A DNA stretch of 19,715 nucleotides from an uncultured Phascolarctobacterium sp. (GTDB lineage Bacteria; Bacillota; Negativicutes; Acidaminococcales; Acidaminococcaceae). The notes beneath the pieces were generated by a model. It was not told where the DNA came from. It made no database searches and saw only the letters and a list, made by a program, of their open reading frames with translations. The stretch is from positions 1 to 19,715 of the forward strand of contig NZ_CAKPTG010000026.1 in the NCBI RefSeq assembly GCF_934190775.1, given 5' to 3'. The position numbers and the translations under genes were made by a program. Position 1 is the stretch's first letter. Each line of letters opens with the position of its first letter. Of the stretch, positions 1 through 6,709 are shown piece after piece.

Positions 1-46
1 TTATTTTTTCCAGTTCCTTTCCGTGGCGGTCGCAATGCCGCGTATG

Positions 47-80
47 ACAGAATTCTGTACTGTACTACATCAAGCTTGAT
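47..80. repeat. Two 12-base palindromes downstream of the leftward promoter
   Basis: ACAGAATTCTGT (47-58) and ATCAAGCTTGAT (69-80) are both perfect palindromes. Their centres are 22 bases apart, about two helical turns, and they cover the predicted start and early transcribed region of the leftward promoter. The core CAAGCTTG recurs at 179-186, just before the ribosome site of the XRE gene at 201. This layout would suit operator sites, possibly for that XRE protein. The operator role is inference. Confidence 0.35.
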
Positions 81-86
81 GGGGTT

Positions 87-115
87 ATTATAGCACAGAA
101 AATTAGGAATTTTAA
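87..115 (-). promoter_or_regulatory. Leftward promoter, extended -10, leaving the window
   Basis: Read on the minus strand, a -10 box TATAAT (92 down to 87) is preceded by TGC, making an extended -10. A TTAAAA -35-like box lies 17 bases upstream (115-110). Transcription would start near 80 and run off the left edge, so the target gene is not visible. Bases 1-60 contain no convincing coding start on this strand. Two perfect 12-base palindromes lie just downstream and could be operators. Confidence 0.5.
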
Positions 116-200
116 AATAAAGGCAGGATTCTGCCGCTCCGGACGAGGACGCTCATTTTTGTAATACGCTATATGCAGCAAGCTTGCAGGAGGCGTTAGC

Positions 201-449
201 ATGGATGAAGAAAGAACGTTGATGGCACAGCTTATCGGCGAGTACATTGTATCGACTCGTCGGGATAAGCATATCAGGCAGTATGCTTTGGCAGCAAGGG
301 CGGACATTCCCCAGAGGACGTTGCGCACGCTGGAAAAGGGCGAGGTTGATATTTCTGTTTATCAGCTGAGCAGGATAGTTCGGGCGCTTGACGAGGATAT
401 GCAAAGCTTTTGGGAAGAGCTGCAAAAGGACATGAAGGTCAGAGAGTAG
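201..449 (+). CDS. Small XRE-type helix-turn-helix regulator
   Basis: This 82-residue protein is essentially one HTH_3/XRE DNA-binding domain (about residues 10-65). Typical features are YALAARADIPQRTLRTLEKG, covering the recognition helix and turn, followed by a hydrophobic helix with VYQLSRIVRAL. The charged tail (WEELQKDMKVRE) has no recognisable partner domain. The ATG is set by an AGGAGG seven bases upstream (188-193). It probably binds DNA as a dimer. It is divergent from the leftward promoter at 87-115, and a CAAGCTTG palindrome core occurs both there and just before this gene, so self-control or control of the left-hand gene is plausible. Its target is unknown. Single-domain XRE proteins also occur as antitoxins, but no toxin partner is visible. 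Confidence 0.8.
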   Translation: MDEERTLMAQLIGEYIVSTRRDKHIRQYALAARADIPQRTLRTLEKGEVDISVYQLSRIVRALDEDMQSFWEELQKDMKVRE

Positions 450-530
450 ACTGCCGCGGGTTGCTGCCGTTGCTTGTAGAAAAGGATAGAAATAGTTAAA
501 TAGAATCAAGTACATGAAAAAATTTAAAAA

Positions 531-556
531 CCCTCCTGCAAAGTCTTGCAGGGGGG
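531..556. repeat. Strong hairpin overlapping the next promoter
   Basis: The arms 531-541 and 546-556 form an 11-pair stem (one G-U) closed by a four-base loop. On the minus strand it is followed by a T-rich run (complement of 517-530), so it would terminate leftward transcripts. On the plus strand it is followed by TACATTTAT, a poor U-tract. The right arm contains the TTGCAG -35 candidate of the promoter at 546-573, so the same sequence may act as an operator. No leftward gene feeds into it. The roughly 180 bases between the two XRE genes hold nothing else I recognise. Confidence 0.5.
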
Positions 557-573
557 TACATTTATGCTATAAT
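546..573 (+). promoter_or_regulatory. Promoter for the XRE-adhesin operon
   Basis: TTGCAG (546-551), a 16-base spacer and TATAAT (568-573) preceded by TGC give an extended -10 promoter. The start would be near 580, leaving about 80-90 bases of leader before the XRE gene. The -35 lies inside a hairpin arm, a natural place for repressor binding. Confidence 0.55.
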
Positions 574-672
574 TTTCTACTAAGGACGGCAGGCCCCAAA
601 ATTTACAATGTTTTATTAAAAATTAAGCTTTGAGTGCTGTTGAGGCTGAGTGTTGGTGGAATGGGGGATGTG

Positions 673-966
673 ATGATTAGCGAAAAGGCGAGGCTGGTTG
701 GTAATCGCATTAAAATGATGCGTCTGGCTAAAGGCTTACGGCAAAAGCAGCTGGCAGAACAGCTGAAAATCAGTCAAGCGAATATGTCGAATATCGAGTC
801 GGGACGCTGCGCAGTTACCATTGACCATTTGATAATTCTGCGAGAAATATTGGCCTGTAGTATGAATGATTTTTTTGTAGATATAGAAAAATCAGCTGAT
901 AAATCCTCAAATAAAGGTTATAGCGTCGAGGATTTGTTTAAAATTGTAGCCAAGCTTAAAGGCTAG
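673..966 (+). CDS. XRE-type regulator of the adhesin operon
   Basis: An XRE/HTH_3 regulator. The core RIKMMRLAKGLRQKQLAEQL followed by KISQANMSNIESGR is a textbook lambda-repressor-like HTH. A hydrophobic helix (LIILREILACSMNDFFVDI) completes the domain, and a short lysine-rich tail follows. The frame opens with a GTG at 634, and ATGs at 661 and 673 are alternatives. I favour 673 (MISEKARLVGNRIK, 97 residues) because a G-rich GGGGGA lies about four to six bases upstream and the domain starts there, but the start is uncertain. The stop at 964-966 overlaps the AGGAGG of the adhesin gene, so the two are co-transcribed. The simplest reading is a dedicated regulator of the surface adhesin. Activator or repressor cannot be told from the sequence. 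Confidence 0.8.
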   Translation: MISEKARLVGNRIKMMRLAKGLRQKQLAEQLKISQANMSNIESGRCAVTIDHLIILREILACSMNDFFVDIEKSADKSSNKGYSVEDLFKIVAKLKG

Positions 967-979
967 GAGGAGTGTACGT

Positions 980-2419
980 ATGAAAAAAACTGTTTTTATG
1001 AGTGCAGCGAAAAAAGCGCGCATTGCTTTGGCTGTTATGGCGGTGTTTGGTATGAGCTTCGTGGGGGCGCAGGAGGCGTTTGCGGAAAATGTGACTGTTG
1101 TTGGTTATTCTAATATTATTGGTGGTGAGTCTTCATCTGTAACTGGTATGGATGGAGTTGTAGCTCCAAGGTGGAATGTTGTGTTGGGTTTTATGGCTAA
1201 AGCAAAAGGTGATAGCAATGTTGCAATTGGTGACTCTGCTAGCGCTGAAGGGATTTATTCGACTGCCGTTGGCGCAGGTTCTGTAGCAAAGAATGATGGT
1301 ACAGCAATGGGTCATGGCGCTGAAGCAACTGGTGAATATTCTATTGCACTTGGAGTTAGTGCTAAAGCCAGTGCTAATGGTGCTGTTGCTTTAGGTTTTA
1401 ACTCCACAGCTGATGAAGCAAATACTATTTCTGTGGGTGGTATTTATCAGGAAATTGTGGGTTTTGATCCTGCAACTCGTGATTATATATATGAAAGTAG
1501 ATTATTAACAAGAAAAATCGTCAATGTTGCTGATGGCACTAAAAATACCGACGCTGCGACCTATGGTCAAATTATACAAGCTGGTGATTACACCATTACC
1601 TTGGGTACTGACGGAAACGGTCAAGTTACTCTTAAAACTAATGCAGGCGCTAATGGGCCGACAATCAAGGTTGATGCTTCTGCTTTAGTGGGCGGCGGCT
1701 CTGCTACAGACGATAAGGCTAATACAAATGGCGGTAATATTATAACAACTGCCCCTGACTCTCAATGGGCAGAAAAGCTTGGTACTGGCAAGATAGAAGC
1801 TGGCAATAAAGACCTTGTAAACGGTGGTACTGTGTTTGATAAGGTTGGCGATACTGGTAAGTTGACTGCTGCTGGCTTGACTTCTAACAAGCTGTCTGAT
1901 GCTATAGTAGAGGTCAATGACAAAACGAAGCAAAACGCGAAGGATATTGAAAAAGTCAACGGTCGCGTAGACGAGCTGGGCGGCAGAGTGGACACCCTTG
2001 GCGGCGCAGTGAGCAAGCTGGACACGAAGGTGAACAAGGTTGGCGCTGGTGCGGCAGCTTTGGCAGCTTTGCATCCGATGGAGTTCGACTCTGACAACAA
2101 GCTCACCTTCGCAGCAGGCGTGGGCAGCTATCACGGCGCAAGTGCTGCGGCTATCGGCGCGTTCTATCGTCCGAGCGAGCAGGTGATGTTCAGCATCGCT
2201 GGCAACATGGGCAACGGCGAGAACATGGTGAACGCAGGCGTAAGCTTTGCGCTCGACCGTCCGAGCAAAACGCCGACCACGAAGGCAGCTTTGGTGAAGA
2301 CCGTAGTGGCTCAGAATGAGCAGATTGCTGCGCTGAACGAGACTTTGGCGGAGCAAAATGAAAAGATTGCAAGACTTGAGGCTATGGTGGAGAAGCTGGC
2401 GGCTAAGCAGAACGCTTAA
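980..2419 (+). CDS. YadA-like trimeric autotransporter adhesin
   Basis: A 479-residue type Vc autotransporter. It has a signal peptide (charged start, hydrophobic core, likely cleavage after AFA at residue 35). Next come YadA-head repeats of about 14 residues (SNVAIGDSASAEG, YSTAVGAGSVAKN, EYSIALGVSAKAS) and a neck motif (RKIVNVADGTKNTDAATYGQ). A coiled-coil stalk (near DIEKVNGRVDELGG) leads to the membrane anchor, which opens with GAGAAALAALHPMEFD around residue 365 and ends near FALD at 423-426. The trimer would form a 12-strand outer-membrane barrel and display the head for adhesion. Unusually, about 53 more residues follow the anchor, including heptad-like QNEQIAALNETLAEQNEKIA. Base composition changes sharply within the gene: AT-rich head, GC-rich anchor. 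AGGAGG nine bases upstream supports the ATG. The ligand is unknown. Confidence 0.92.
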   Translation: MKKTVFMSAAKKARIALAVMAVFGMSFVGAQEAFAENVTVVGYSNIIGGESSSVTGMDGVVAPRWNVVLGFMAKAKGDSNVAIGDSASAEGIYSTAVGAGSVAKNDGTAMGHGAEATGEYSIALGVSAKASANGAVALGFNSTADEANTISVGGIYQEIVGFDPATRDYIYESRLLTRKIVNVADGTKNTDAATYGQIIQAGDYTITLGTDGNGQVTLKTNAGANGPTIKVDASALVGGGSATDDKANTNGGNIITTAPDSQWAEKLGTGKIEAGNKDLVNGGTVFDKVGDTGKLTAAGLTSNKLSDAIVEVNDKTKQNAKDIEKVNGRVDELGGRVDTLGGAVSKLDTKVNKVGAGAAALAALHPMEFDSDNKLTFAAGVGSYHGASAAAIGAFYRPSEQVMFSIAGNMGNGENMVNAGVSFALDRPSKTPTTKAALVKTVVAQNEQIAALNETLAEQNEKIARLEAMVEKLAAKQNA

Positions 2420-2442
2420 TGTTGAGTAAAAATTAAAGACTA

Positions 2443-2486
2443 AAGATCTGCGGCTTTACGAAAGTAAGGCTGCAGGTCTTTTTTTT
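2443..2486 (+). terminator. Intrinsic terminator of the adhesin operon
   Basis: A 17-pair stem (2443-2459 with 2464-2480, three G-U pairs) closed by a GAAA tetraloop runs into eight Ts. It is a classic Rho-independent terminator 25 bases after the adhesin stop. Confidence 0.92.
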
Positions 2487-2520
2487 ACGTGCAGCTAGGC
2501 GCACTGCCTTTTTCTTGTAG

Positions 2521-2550
2521 TTGCTCCTGCCTGCCTGTATGAGTTATAAT
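2521..2550 (+). promoter_or_regulatory. Promoter of the UDG-exporter-mntP operon
   Basis: TTGCTC (2521-2526), an 18-base spacer and TATAAT (2545-2550). The -10 is only 17 bases before the ATG at 2568, so the leader would be about 10 bases, just enough for the GGAGGG ribosome site at 2558-2563. Confidence 0.55.
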
Positions 2551-2567
2551 ATATCTCGGAGGGAATT

Positions 2568-3260
2568 ATGGAGATTGATACTTTTCTTGATAAATTACAA
2601 AGCTATCACAGCGAGCAGGTTTTTAACCCTTGGCGTGATTTTGATACAAGCTGTGATATAGGTCCGCAGGCTCCCGTTATCCGCAGTGCCAATCTGCGCC
2701 GTTATTTGGAGCTGCGCGCAGATGCACATTATTTGTTTATTGCCGAAGCCTTAGGCTATCAGGGAGGCCATTTCAGCGGTATCGCTATTACTTCGGAGCG
2801 TATTCTGCTGGGACATCATCCTGATGTAGAGCCGAAAAGCGTGCTGGGCGAATGGGATTACCGCCGCACGAGTGATGAAAGCAGTGCAATGCTGAATAAT
2901 ACGCAACGCCTGAAGGGCTTTAATGAGCCCACGGATACTGTTGTCTGGAACGCGCTAAACAGTCATGGCCTTGCGTCCTTTGATGTTATTCTTTGGAATA
3001 TTTTTCCGTTTCATCCGTATAAAGCAGGCAATCTGCTGACTAACCGTACGCCCTCACCGAGCGAGCTTGATGTAGGCATTGAGTACGCGCGGATGCTGCT
3101 GGAGCTGCGTCCGGGGATGAAGATTGTTGCTATCGGTCAGAAGGCGGCGACAACGCTGTCACGCTACGGCGTTGAATGTATGGCTGTGCCACATCCGTCT
3201 ATGGGCGGTGCCAACCGCTTTAGAGCGGCAGTAGCGCAGCTGTTAGGCGGTGAGATGTAA
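2568..3260 (+). CDS. Uracil-DNA glycosylase superfamily protein
   Basis: This 230-residue protein fits the uracil-DNA glycosylase fold. It has a motif-1-like segment FIAEALGYQGGHFSGIAITS (Glu60, aligning with the GEAPG type of families 4-6) and a C-terminal motif-2-like VPHPSMGG (His209-Pro-Ser). Between them are a Trp/Phe-rich strand (VILWNIFPFHP) and a conserved-looking IGQKA turn. Such enzymes remove uracil or related lesions from DNA and start base excision repair in the cytoplasm. The motif 1 residues are not canonical, so substrate and activity are uncertain, and it could be a non-catalytic homologue. GGAGGG precedes the ATG. Its TAA shares one base with the ATG of the next gene, showing operon structure and translational coupling. 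Confidence 0.65.
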   Translation: MEIDTFLDKLQSYHSEQVFNPWRDFDTSCDIGPQAPVIRSANLRRYLELRADAHYLFIAEALGYQGGHFSGIAITSERILLGHHPDVEPKSVLGEWDYRRTSDESSAMLNNTQRLKGFNEPTDTVVWNALNSHGLASFDVILWNIFPFHPYKAGNLLTNRTPSPSELDVGIEYARMLLELRPGMKIVAIGQKAATTLSRYGVECMAVPHPSMGGANRFRAAVAQLLGGEM

Positions 3261-4051
3261 TGGAATTGGAAGCTGCTCCTTTAAGCCGTGAGCAGACACT
3301 GCATATTGCTCTTGGCATGGGCAAGGCGCTTTTGAAGAACGGTGCGGAAACCTCCAGAGTAGAGGACACTATTTCCCGCTTTTGTCATACGCACGGCTAT
3401 CATGATATTCATGTTTTTGTTACGCCGACGGTTATTATTTTAGGCGATGAGGAAAGCGAGGGTGCTACGATTATCAGCCGTATCCGTTATCGCAGCACCA
3501 ATTTAAGCGTTATCAGCGCGGTGAACGATTTTTCCTACAACCTGAAACGCTGGCCGCTGAATTACAAAGAAACTCTGGCGTATCTGGAGGAGCTGCGTCA
3601 TAAGGCTCCGCCCTATGGCAAATGGCGTGTCTGCATGGCTTCGGCAATCAGCTCGGCGGCCTTTGCGGCGATGCTGGGCGGCAACAGCCATGACTTTATC
3701 GCGGCCTTTATTACCGGCGGATTATCCATGGTGCTCTTAAAGCAGTTGGGCGGTTATCGCCCCAGCGCCTTTTGGGAGAATGCCCTTTCCGGTGCGGCAA
3801 TCGGTGCGCTGGCTATTTTTTGCTGTGAAATGGATGGCGAATGTACACGTACCAACATCATCGTAGGTGCGCTGATGCCGTTCCTGCCGGGTGTAGCCTT
3901 TACCAATGGACTGCGCGATTATATGGCCGGCGATTTGATTTCCGGCAATTCGCGTATCGCCGAGGCGATGCTTTTTGCTACATCCATTGCGATTGGCTTG
4001 GCATTTAGCCTGCTTGTATGGTATCACTGGGGGTGGAAGCTGTGGGCATAA
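3260..4051 (+). CDS. ThrE/YjjP-type exporter, large subunit
   Basis: A 263-residue DUF1212/ThrE_1 protein. The N-terminal cytosolic part has the family signature LLKNGAETSRVEDTISR and an IISRIRYRSTNLSVISAVN stretch. About five membrane segments follow from residue 118 (for example AISSAAFAAMLGG, AFITGGLSMVLL, LFATSIAIGLAFSLLV), with MPFLPGVAFTNGLRDYMAGD between two of them. It would sit in the inner membrane and work with the next gene's product. Family members export threonine/serine (ThrE) or, for E. coli YjjPB, succinate. The substrate here is unknown. Unlike single-chain ThrE, the system is split into two genes, the YjjP-YjjB arrangement. The start overlaps the preceding stop by one base. 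Confidence 0.85.
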   Translation: MELEAAPLSREQTLHIALGMGKALLKNGAETSRVEDTISRFCHTHGYHDIHVFVTPTVIILGDEESEGATIISRIRYRSTNLSVISAVNDFSYNLKRWPLNYKETLAYLEELRHKAPPYGKWRVCMASAISSAAFAAMLGGNSHDFIAAFITGGLSMVLLKQLGGYRPSAFWENALSGAAIGALAIFCCEMDGECTRTNIIVGALMPFLPGVAFTNGLRDYMAGDLISGNSRIAEAMLFATSIAIGLAFSLLVWYHWGWKLWA

Positions 4052-4524
4052 ATTATTTTACAGCCTTTGGCTTTGCATTTATTGCTACTGCTGCCTTCGG
4101 TATTCTGTTTCAGGCACCGCGTAAAAGTCTGCCTATCAGCGGCTTTATCGGTGCTGTAGGCTGGGTAGTTTATTGCTACATCCGCAAGGATTTAGCGTAT
4201 GATTCTTTTTATGCCATGTTTTTTGCCACGGTTGCGCTTTCACTTTTGAGCGAACTGGCGGCGCGCATGTTTAAGCAGCCGGTAACAATTTTTGTTATTC
4301 CCGGTATTATCCCGATTGTGCCGGGACTTGGCATGTATCGCGGTATGGCAGCGATTATAGAAAATGATTACGACACGGGTATGAACATCCTTATAACCAC
4401 CGGCATGGATGCCAGTGCTATTGCCTTGGGAATGATGCTTATGACTAGCGTGTTCCGTGTAATTAAGATAAGCAAGGATCATGAACGCTTGCTGCAGCTG
4501 CTGCATAAGGAAAATAAAGAATAG
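4042..4524 (+). CDS. ThrE/YjjB-type exporter, small subunit
   Basis: A small integral membrane protein of the ThrE_2 (DUF3815) family with about four to five hydrophobic segments. The family core is visible as PVTIFVIPGIIPIVPGLGMY, followed by GMAAIIENDYDTG. The frame is open from ATG 4018, which would overlap the upstream gene by 34 bases. I prefer GTG 4042 (reading VGINYFTAFG), because a G-rich GGGGGTGGA ribosome site (4028-4036) lies six bases before it and the overlap falls to 10 bases. GTG 4033 is also possible. It should form the exporter together with the large subunit. The short charged tail (KDHERLLQLLHKENKE) is cytosolic. Confidence 0.8.
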   Translation: MGINYFTAFGFAFIATAAFGILFQAPRKSLPISGFIGAVGWVVYCYIRKDLAYDSFYAMFFATVALSLLSELAARMFKQPVTIFVIPGIIPIVPGLGMYRGMAAIIENDYDTGMNILITTGMDASAIALGMMLMTSVFRVIKISKDHERLLQLLHKENKE

Positions 4525-4555
4525 ATTTGTTTACAGTGAGTGAGGGAATGAAAAT

Positions 4556-5113
4556 ATGAGTTTAGCAGAGCTGTTGCTGCTTGCGGTTGGCCTGGCAATG
4601 GATGCCTTTGCCGTTTCCATTTGCGGCAGCATGGTGCTGACACCGGATAACAGACTGCGCGGAGCATTGCGCTTCGGCAGCTGGTTCGGAGCATTTCAGT
4701 TTTTGATGCCGGTGATAGGCTATTTCGGAGCTGTGTCCTTCCGTGATTATATTACGGAATATGACCATTGGCTTGCCTTTTTCTTATTGCTTTATCTGGG
4801 AATCAACATGATTCGGGAAGCAAATGAGGCCTGCCATGTCAAAAAAGATTATAGCGTGAAGGAGATGGCGGTGCTGGCGATTGCCACCAGTATTGACGCT
4901 TTGGCAGTAGGTATCAGTCTGGCCTTTTTGAATACAGATATCTGGGCCGCTTCCATACTGATTGGCGTGGTGACCTTTGCTATTGCAGCCTTTGGCGGTC
5001 TGGCAGGCTTTAAGCTGGGCGCTATGGCCGGCAAGCGAGCTGATGTGGCCGGCGGCTTGGTGCTGATTTTTATCGGTGTCAAAATTTTGCTGGAACATAC
5101 AGGAATAATTTAA
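4556..5113 (+). CDS. mntP: Manganese efflux pump MntP
   Basis: A 185-residue DUF204/MntP protein with about six membrane helices arranged as two related halves. Each half has the Asp signature: GLAMDAFAVSICG near residue 12 and IATSIDALAVGISL near residue 105. These acidic residues are thought to bind Mn2+ during export across the inner membrane. Length is normal for the family. It follows the exporter genes by 31 bases, with GAGGG nine bases before the ATG, so it is probably the last gene of the operon. The gap is too short for the yybP-ykoY manganese riboswitch often found before mntP. Any manganese control must act at the promoter near 2521 or elsewhere. Confidence 0.92.
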   Translation: MSLAELLLLAVGLAMDAFAVSICGSMVLTPDNRLRGALRFGSWFGAFQFLMPVIGYFGAVSFRDYITEYDHWLAFFLLLYLGINMIREANEACHVKKDYSVKEMAVLAIATSIDALAVGISLAFLNTDIWAASILIGVVTFAIAAFGGLAGFKLGAMAGKRADVAGGLVLIFIGVKILLEHTGII

Positions 5114-5143
5114 GGAATAAAAGTTTAGCGGATTTTCTACCCC

Positions 5144-5171
5144 TTTAGGCACGCTGAGCTTAATTTATATC
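5144..5171 (+). promoter_or_regulatory. Possible promoter for the PepT-like peptidase
   Basis: TTTAGG (5144-5149), a 16-base spacer and TATATC (5166-5171) is a weak match. No terminator is evident between mntP and the peptidase, so read-through is also possible. Confidence 0.3.
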
Positions 5172-5189
5172 ATAGAAAGGAAGATAAAT

Positions 5190-6323
5190 ATGACGCAAGT
5201 AAATAAGGAGCGTATGCTCGCAGAATTTAAGGAAATTGTTGCTCTGCCTTGTCACAGCCTGCAGGAGCGTCCGGTATTCGAACTGCTCAAAGGCAAATTG
5301 GAGGCTCTCGGCTTTACGGTGGAAGAGGATGACGCCGGTGAAAAGCTGGGCGGCAACTGCGGTAATCTGTGGGCATTTTTGCCTGCCAGCGCAGGAGTTG
5401 AAGGTGCTGTACGTGTACTGCTTTCTGCACATATGGATGGTGTTGAGCCCTGCGGCGGCACTACCGTTATCCAAAAGGACGGCGTTTTATACAGCGACGG
5501 CACCACTATTCTCGGCGGTGATGACAAATCCGGCGTTGAGGGTATTTTAGAGGGTATCCGTCTGCTGCTGGAGGAAGGCACTCCGCATGGCGATATCCAG
5601 ATACTCTTTACAGTTTGCGAGGAGGGCGGCGTTAACGGCTCCCGTTGCTTGGACCGCTCCAAGCTGCGTGCCGACGTTGGCTATGCACTGGACGGTGAAG
5701 GCGCTCCGGGCGAGATTGTTGTCGGTGCTCCCGGACAGAAGAAGTACAAAATCGATATTATCGGCAGAACCGCGCATGGCGGACTGGAGCCGGAAAAGGG
5801 CATCAACTCCATTATGATTGCTGCTAAGGCTCTTGCCGATGTTAAACGCTACGGCCGTATTGATGAGGAAACTACCTGCAATATCGGCATTATCGGCGGC
5901 GGTAAGGCAACCAATATTGTGCCTGATCTGGTAACCATTGAGGGCGATGCTCGCAGCCGTAACAAGGAAAAGCTGGAGGCTATCTGCAAGGAAATCGTAG
6001 AAACTATTGCAACCAGCGCTGAAAAATACGGTGCTAAGGCAGAGGTTTTTGTGGATAACAAGTATGATTCCTTTGCTGTTGCCGAGGATAGTGATGTTGT
6101 AACGCTGGCGAAGGCTGCCTGTGAAATGCATGGCTTTACTCCGGATATTACGGTTACCGGCGGCGGCAGTGATGCCAACTTCCTGAATGCTTACGGACTG
6201 CCCAGCGTAATTTTGGGCACAGGTATGGCTAATGTGCATACTGTTGACGAATACATTAAGGAAGAGGATTTGTATAATACCGCGTTGATGGTACACGGTA
6301 TTTTGAAGGCTGCGGTAAAATAA
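5190..6323 (+). CDS. PepT-like M20 metallopeptidase
   Basis: A 377-residue M20 aminopeptidase of the PepT-like subgroup, a cytoplasmic di-zinc enzyme probably releasing N-terminal residues from short peptides. Metal and catalytic residues are in order: His81 and Asp83 (SAHMDG), Asp111-Asp112 (GGDDKSG), Glu144-Glu145 (CEEGG), an Asp in YALDGEG, and His350 (NVHTVDEYI). The dimerisation lid spans about residues 180-290 (GRTAHGGLEPEKG). AAAGGAAG lies six bases before the ATG. It stands alone, with a terminator directly downstream. True PepT tripeptidases are usually somewhat longer and differ around the lid, so I do not use the pepT symbol. Substrate preference is unknown. Confidence 0.88.
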   Translation: MTQVNKERMLAEFKEIVALPCHSLQERPVFELLKGKLEALGFTVEEDDAGEKLGGNCGNLWAFLPASAGVEGAVRVLLSAHMDGVEPCGGTTVIQKDGVLYSDGTTILGGDDKSGVEGILEGIRLLLEEGTPHGDIQILFTVCEEGGVNGSRCLDRSKLRADVGYALDGEGAPGEIVVGAPGQKKYKIDIIGRTAHGGLEPEKGINSIMIAAKALADVKRYGRIDEETTCNIGIIGGGKATNIVPDLVTIEGDARSRNKEKLEAICKEIVETIATSAEKYGAKAEVFVDNKYDSFAVAEDSDVVTLAKAACEMHGFTPDITVTGGGSDANFLNAYGLPSVILGTGMANVHTVDEYIKEEDLYNTALMVHGILKAAVK

Positions 6324-6340
6324 AAAGCTATAAATAGTGA

Positions 6341-6377
6341 AAGACCTGCATGTGCAAAAACGTGCAGGTCTTTTTTT
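6341..6377 (+). terminator. Intrinsic terminator after the PepT-like gene
   Basis: A stem of about 12 pairs (6341-6352 with 6361-6372) with an eight-base loop is followed by seven Ts (6371-6377). Its outer stem AAGACCTGCA/TGCAGGTCTT closely resembles the base of the terminator at 2443. Confidence 0.92.
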
Positions 6378-6382
6378 GAAAT

Positions 6383-6411
6383 TTGACCAGATAGCCGAAT
6401 TAGGGTATAAT
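6383..6411 (+). promoter_or_regulatory. Strong promoter of the toxin-antitoxin operon
   Basis: TTGACC (6383-6388), exactly 17 bases, then TATAAT (6406-6411): a near-consensus sigma-70 type promoter. An imperfect dyad (TATAA...TTATA, 6406-6420) overlaps the -10 and could be where the antitoxin represses its own operon. AAAGGAGGT follows at 6422. Confidence 0.75.
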
Positions 6412-6436
6412 TTAGTTATATAAAGGAGGTGCTATT

Positions 6437-6709
6437 ATGCCGAAAATTACTTCAAGCGCAGATTTGCGCAACAACTATAACGAGATTTCTAATTTTTGTC
6501 ATCAGTATAAGGAGCCGGTTTTTATTACCAAAAACGGCAAGGGAGATTTGGCTGTCATGAGCATTGAAGCCTACGAGGAGCTGACTGCGCGCTTTGAGCT
6601 GTATGGTGCGTTGAAACAAGGTTTAGATGATATTGAGGCGGGGAGAGTAGTTTCTGCAGAAGATGCTAAAGAGATGTTCAGAAAGAAATATCCTGGAGCA
6701 AATATATGA
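6437..6709 (+). CDS. Phd/YefM-family antitoxin
   Basis: A 90-residue Phd/YefM antitoxin. The N-terminal fold is clear from ITSSADLRNNYNEISNFC and the strand-turn-strand EPVFITKNGKGDLAVMS. The C-terminal part (about residues 50-90) is charged and probably disordered until it wraps around the toxin. It should neutralise the toxin by direct binding and repress the operon from the dyad at the -10. The ribosome site is near-perfect (AAAGGAGGT, six bases before the ATG), in keeping with antitoxin excess. The TGA overlaps the toxin ATG in an ATGATG cluster, giving translational coupling. Confidence 0.9.
   Translation: MPKITSSADLRNNYNEISNFCHQYKEPVFITKNGKGDLAVMSIEAYEELTARFELYGALKQGLDDIEAGRVVSAEDAKEMFRKKYPGANI

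Noticed and set aside
1..60. End of a leftward gene at the window edge (TTA at 1-3)
   Set aside because: Reading back, the frame meets a stop within about 70 bases and has no start or ribosome site.
1685..2356. Long open frame on the minus strand inside the adhesin gene
   Set aside because: It is the shadow of the GC-rich adhesin frame, with low-complexity Cys/Arg/His-rich translation and no ribosome site.
4525..4555. Manganese (yybP-ykoY) riboswitch before mntP
   Set aside because: Only 31 bases separate mntP from the upstream gene, too short for the riboswitch, and the conserved loops are absent.
5547..6296. 249-codon minus-strand frame in the peptidase gene
   Set aside because: Shadow of the M20 peptidase, whose catalytic residues are all in the plus frame.
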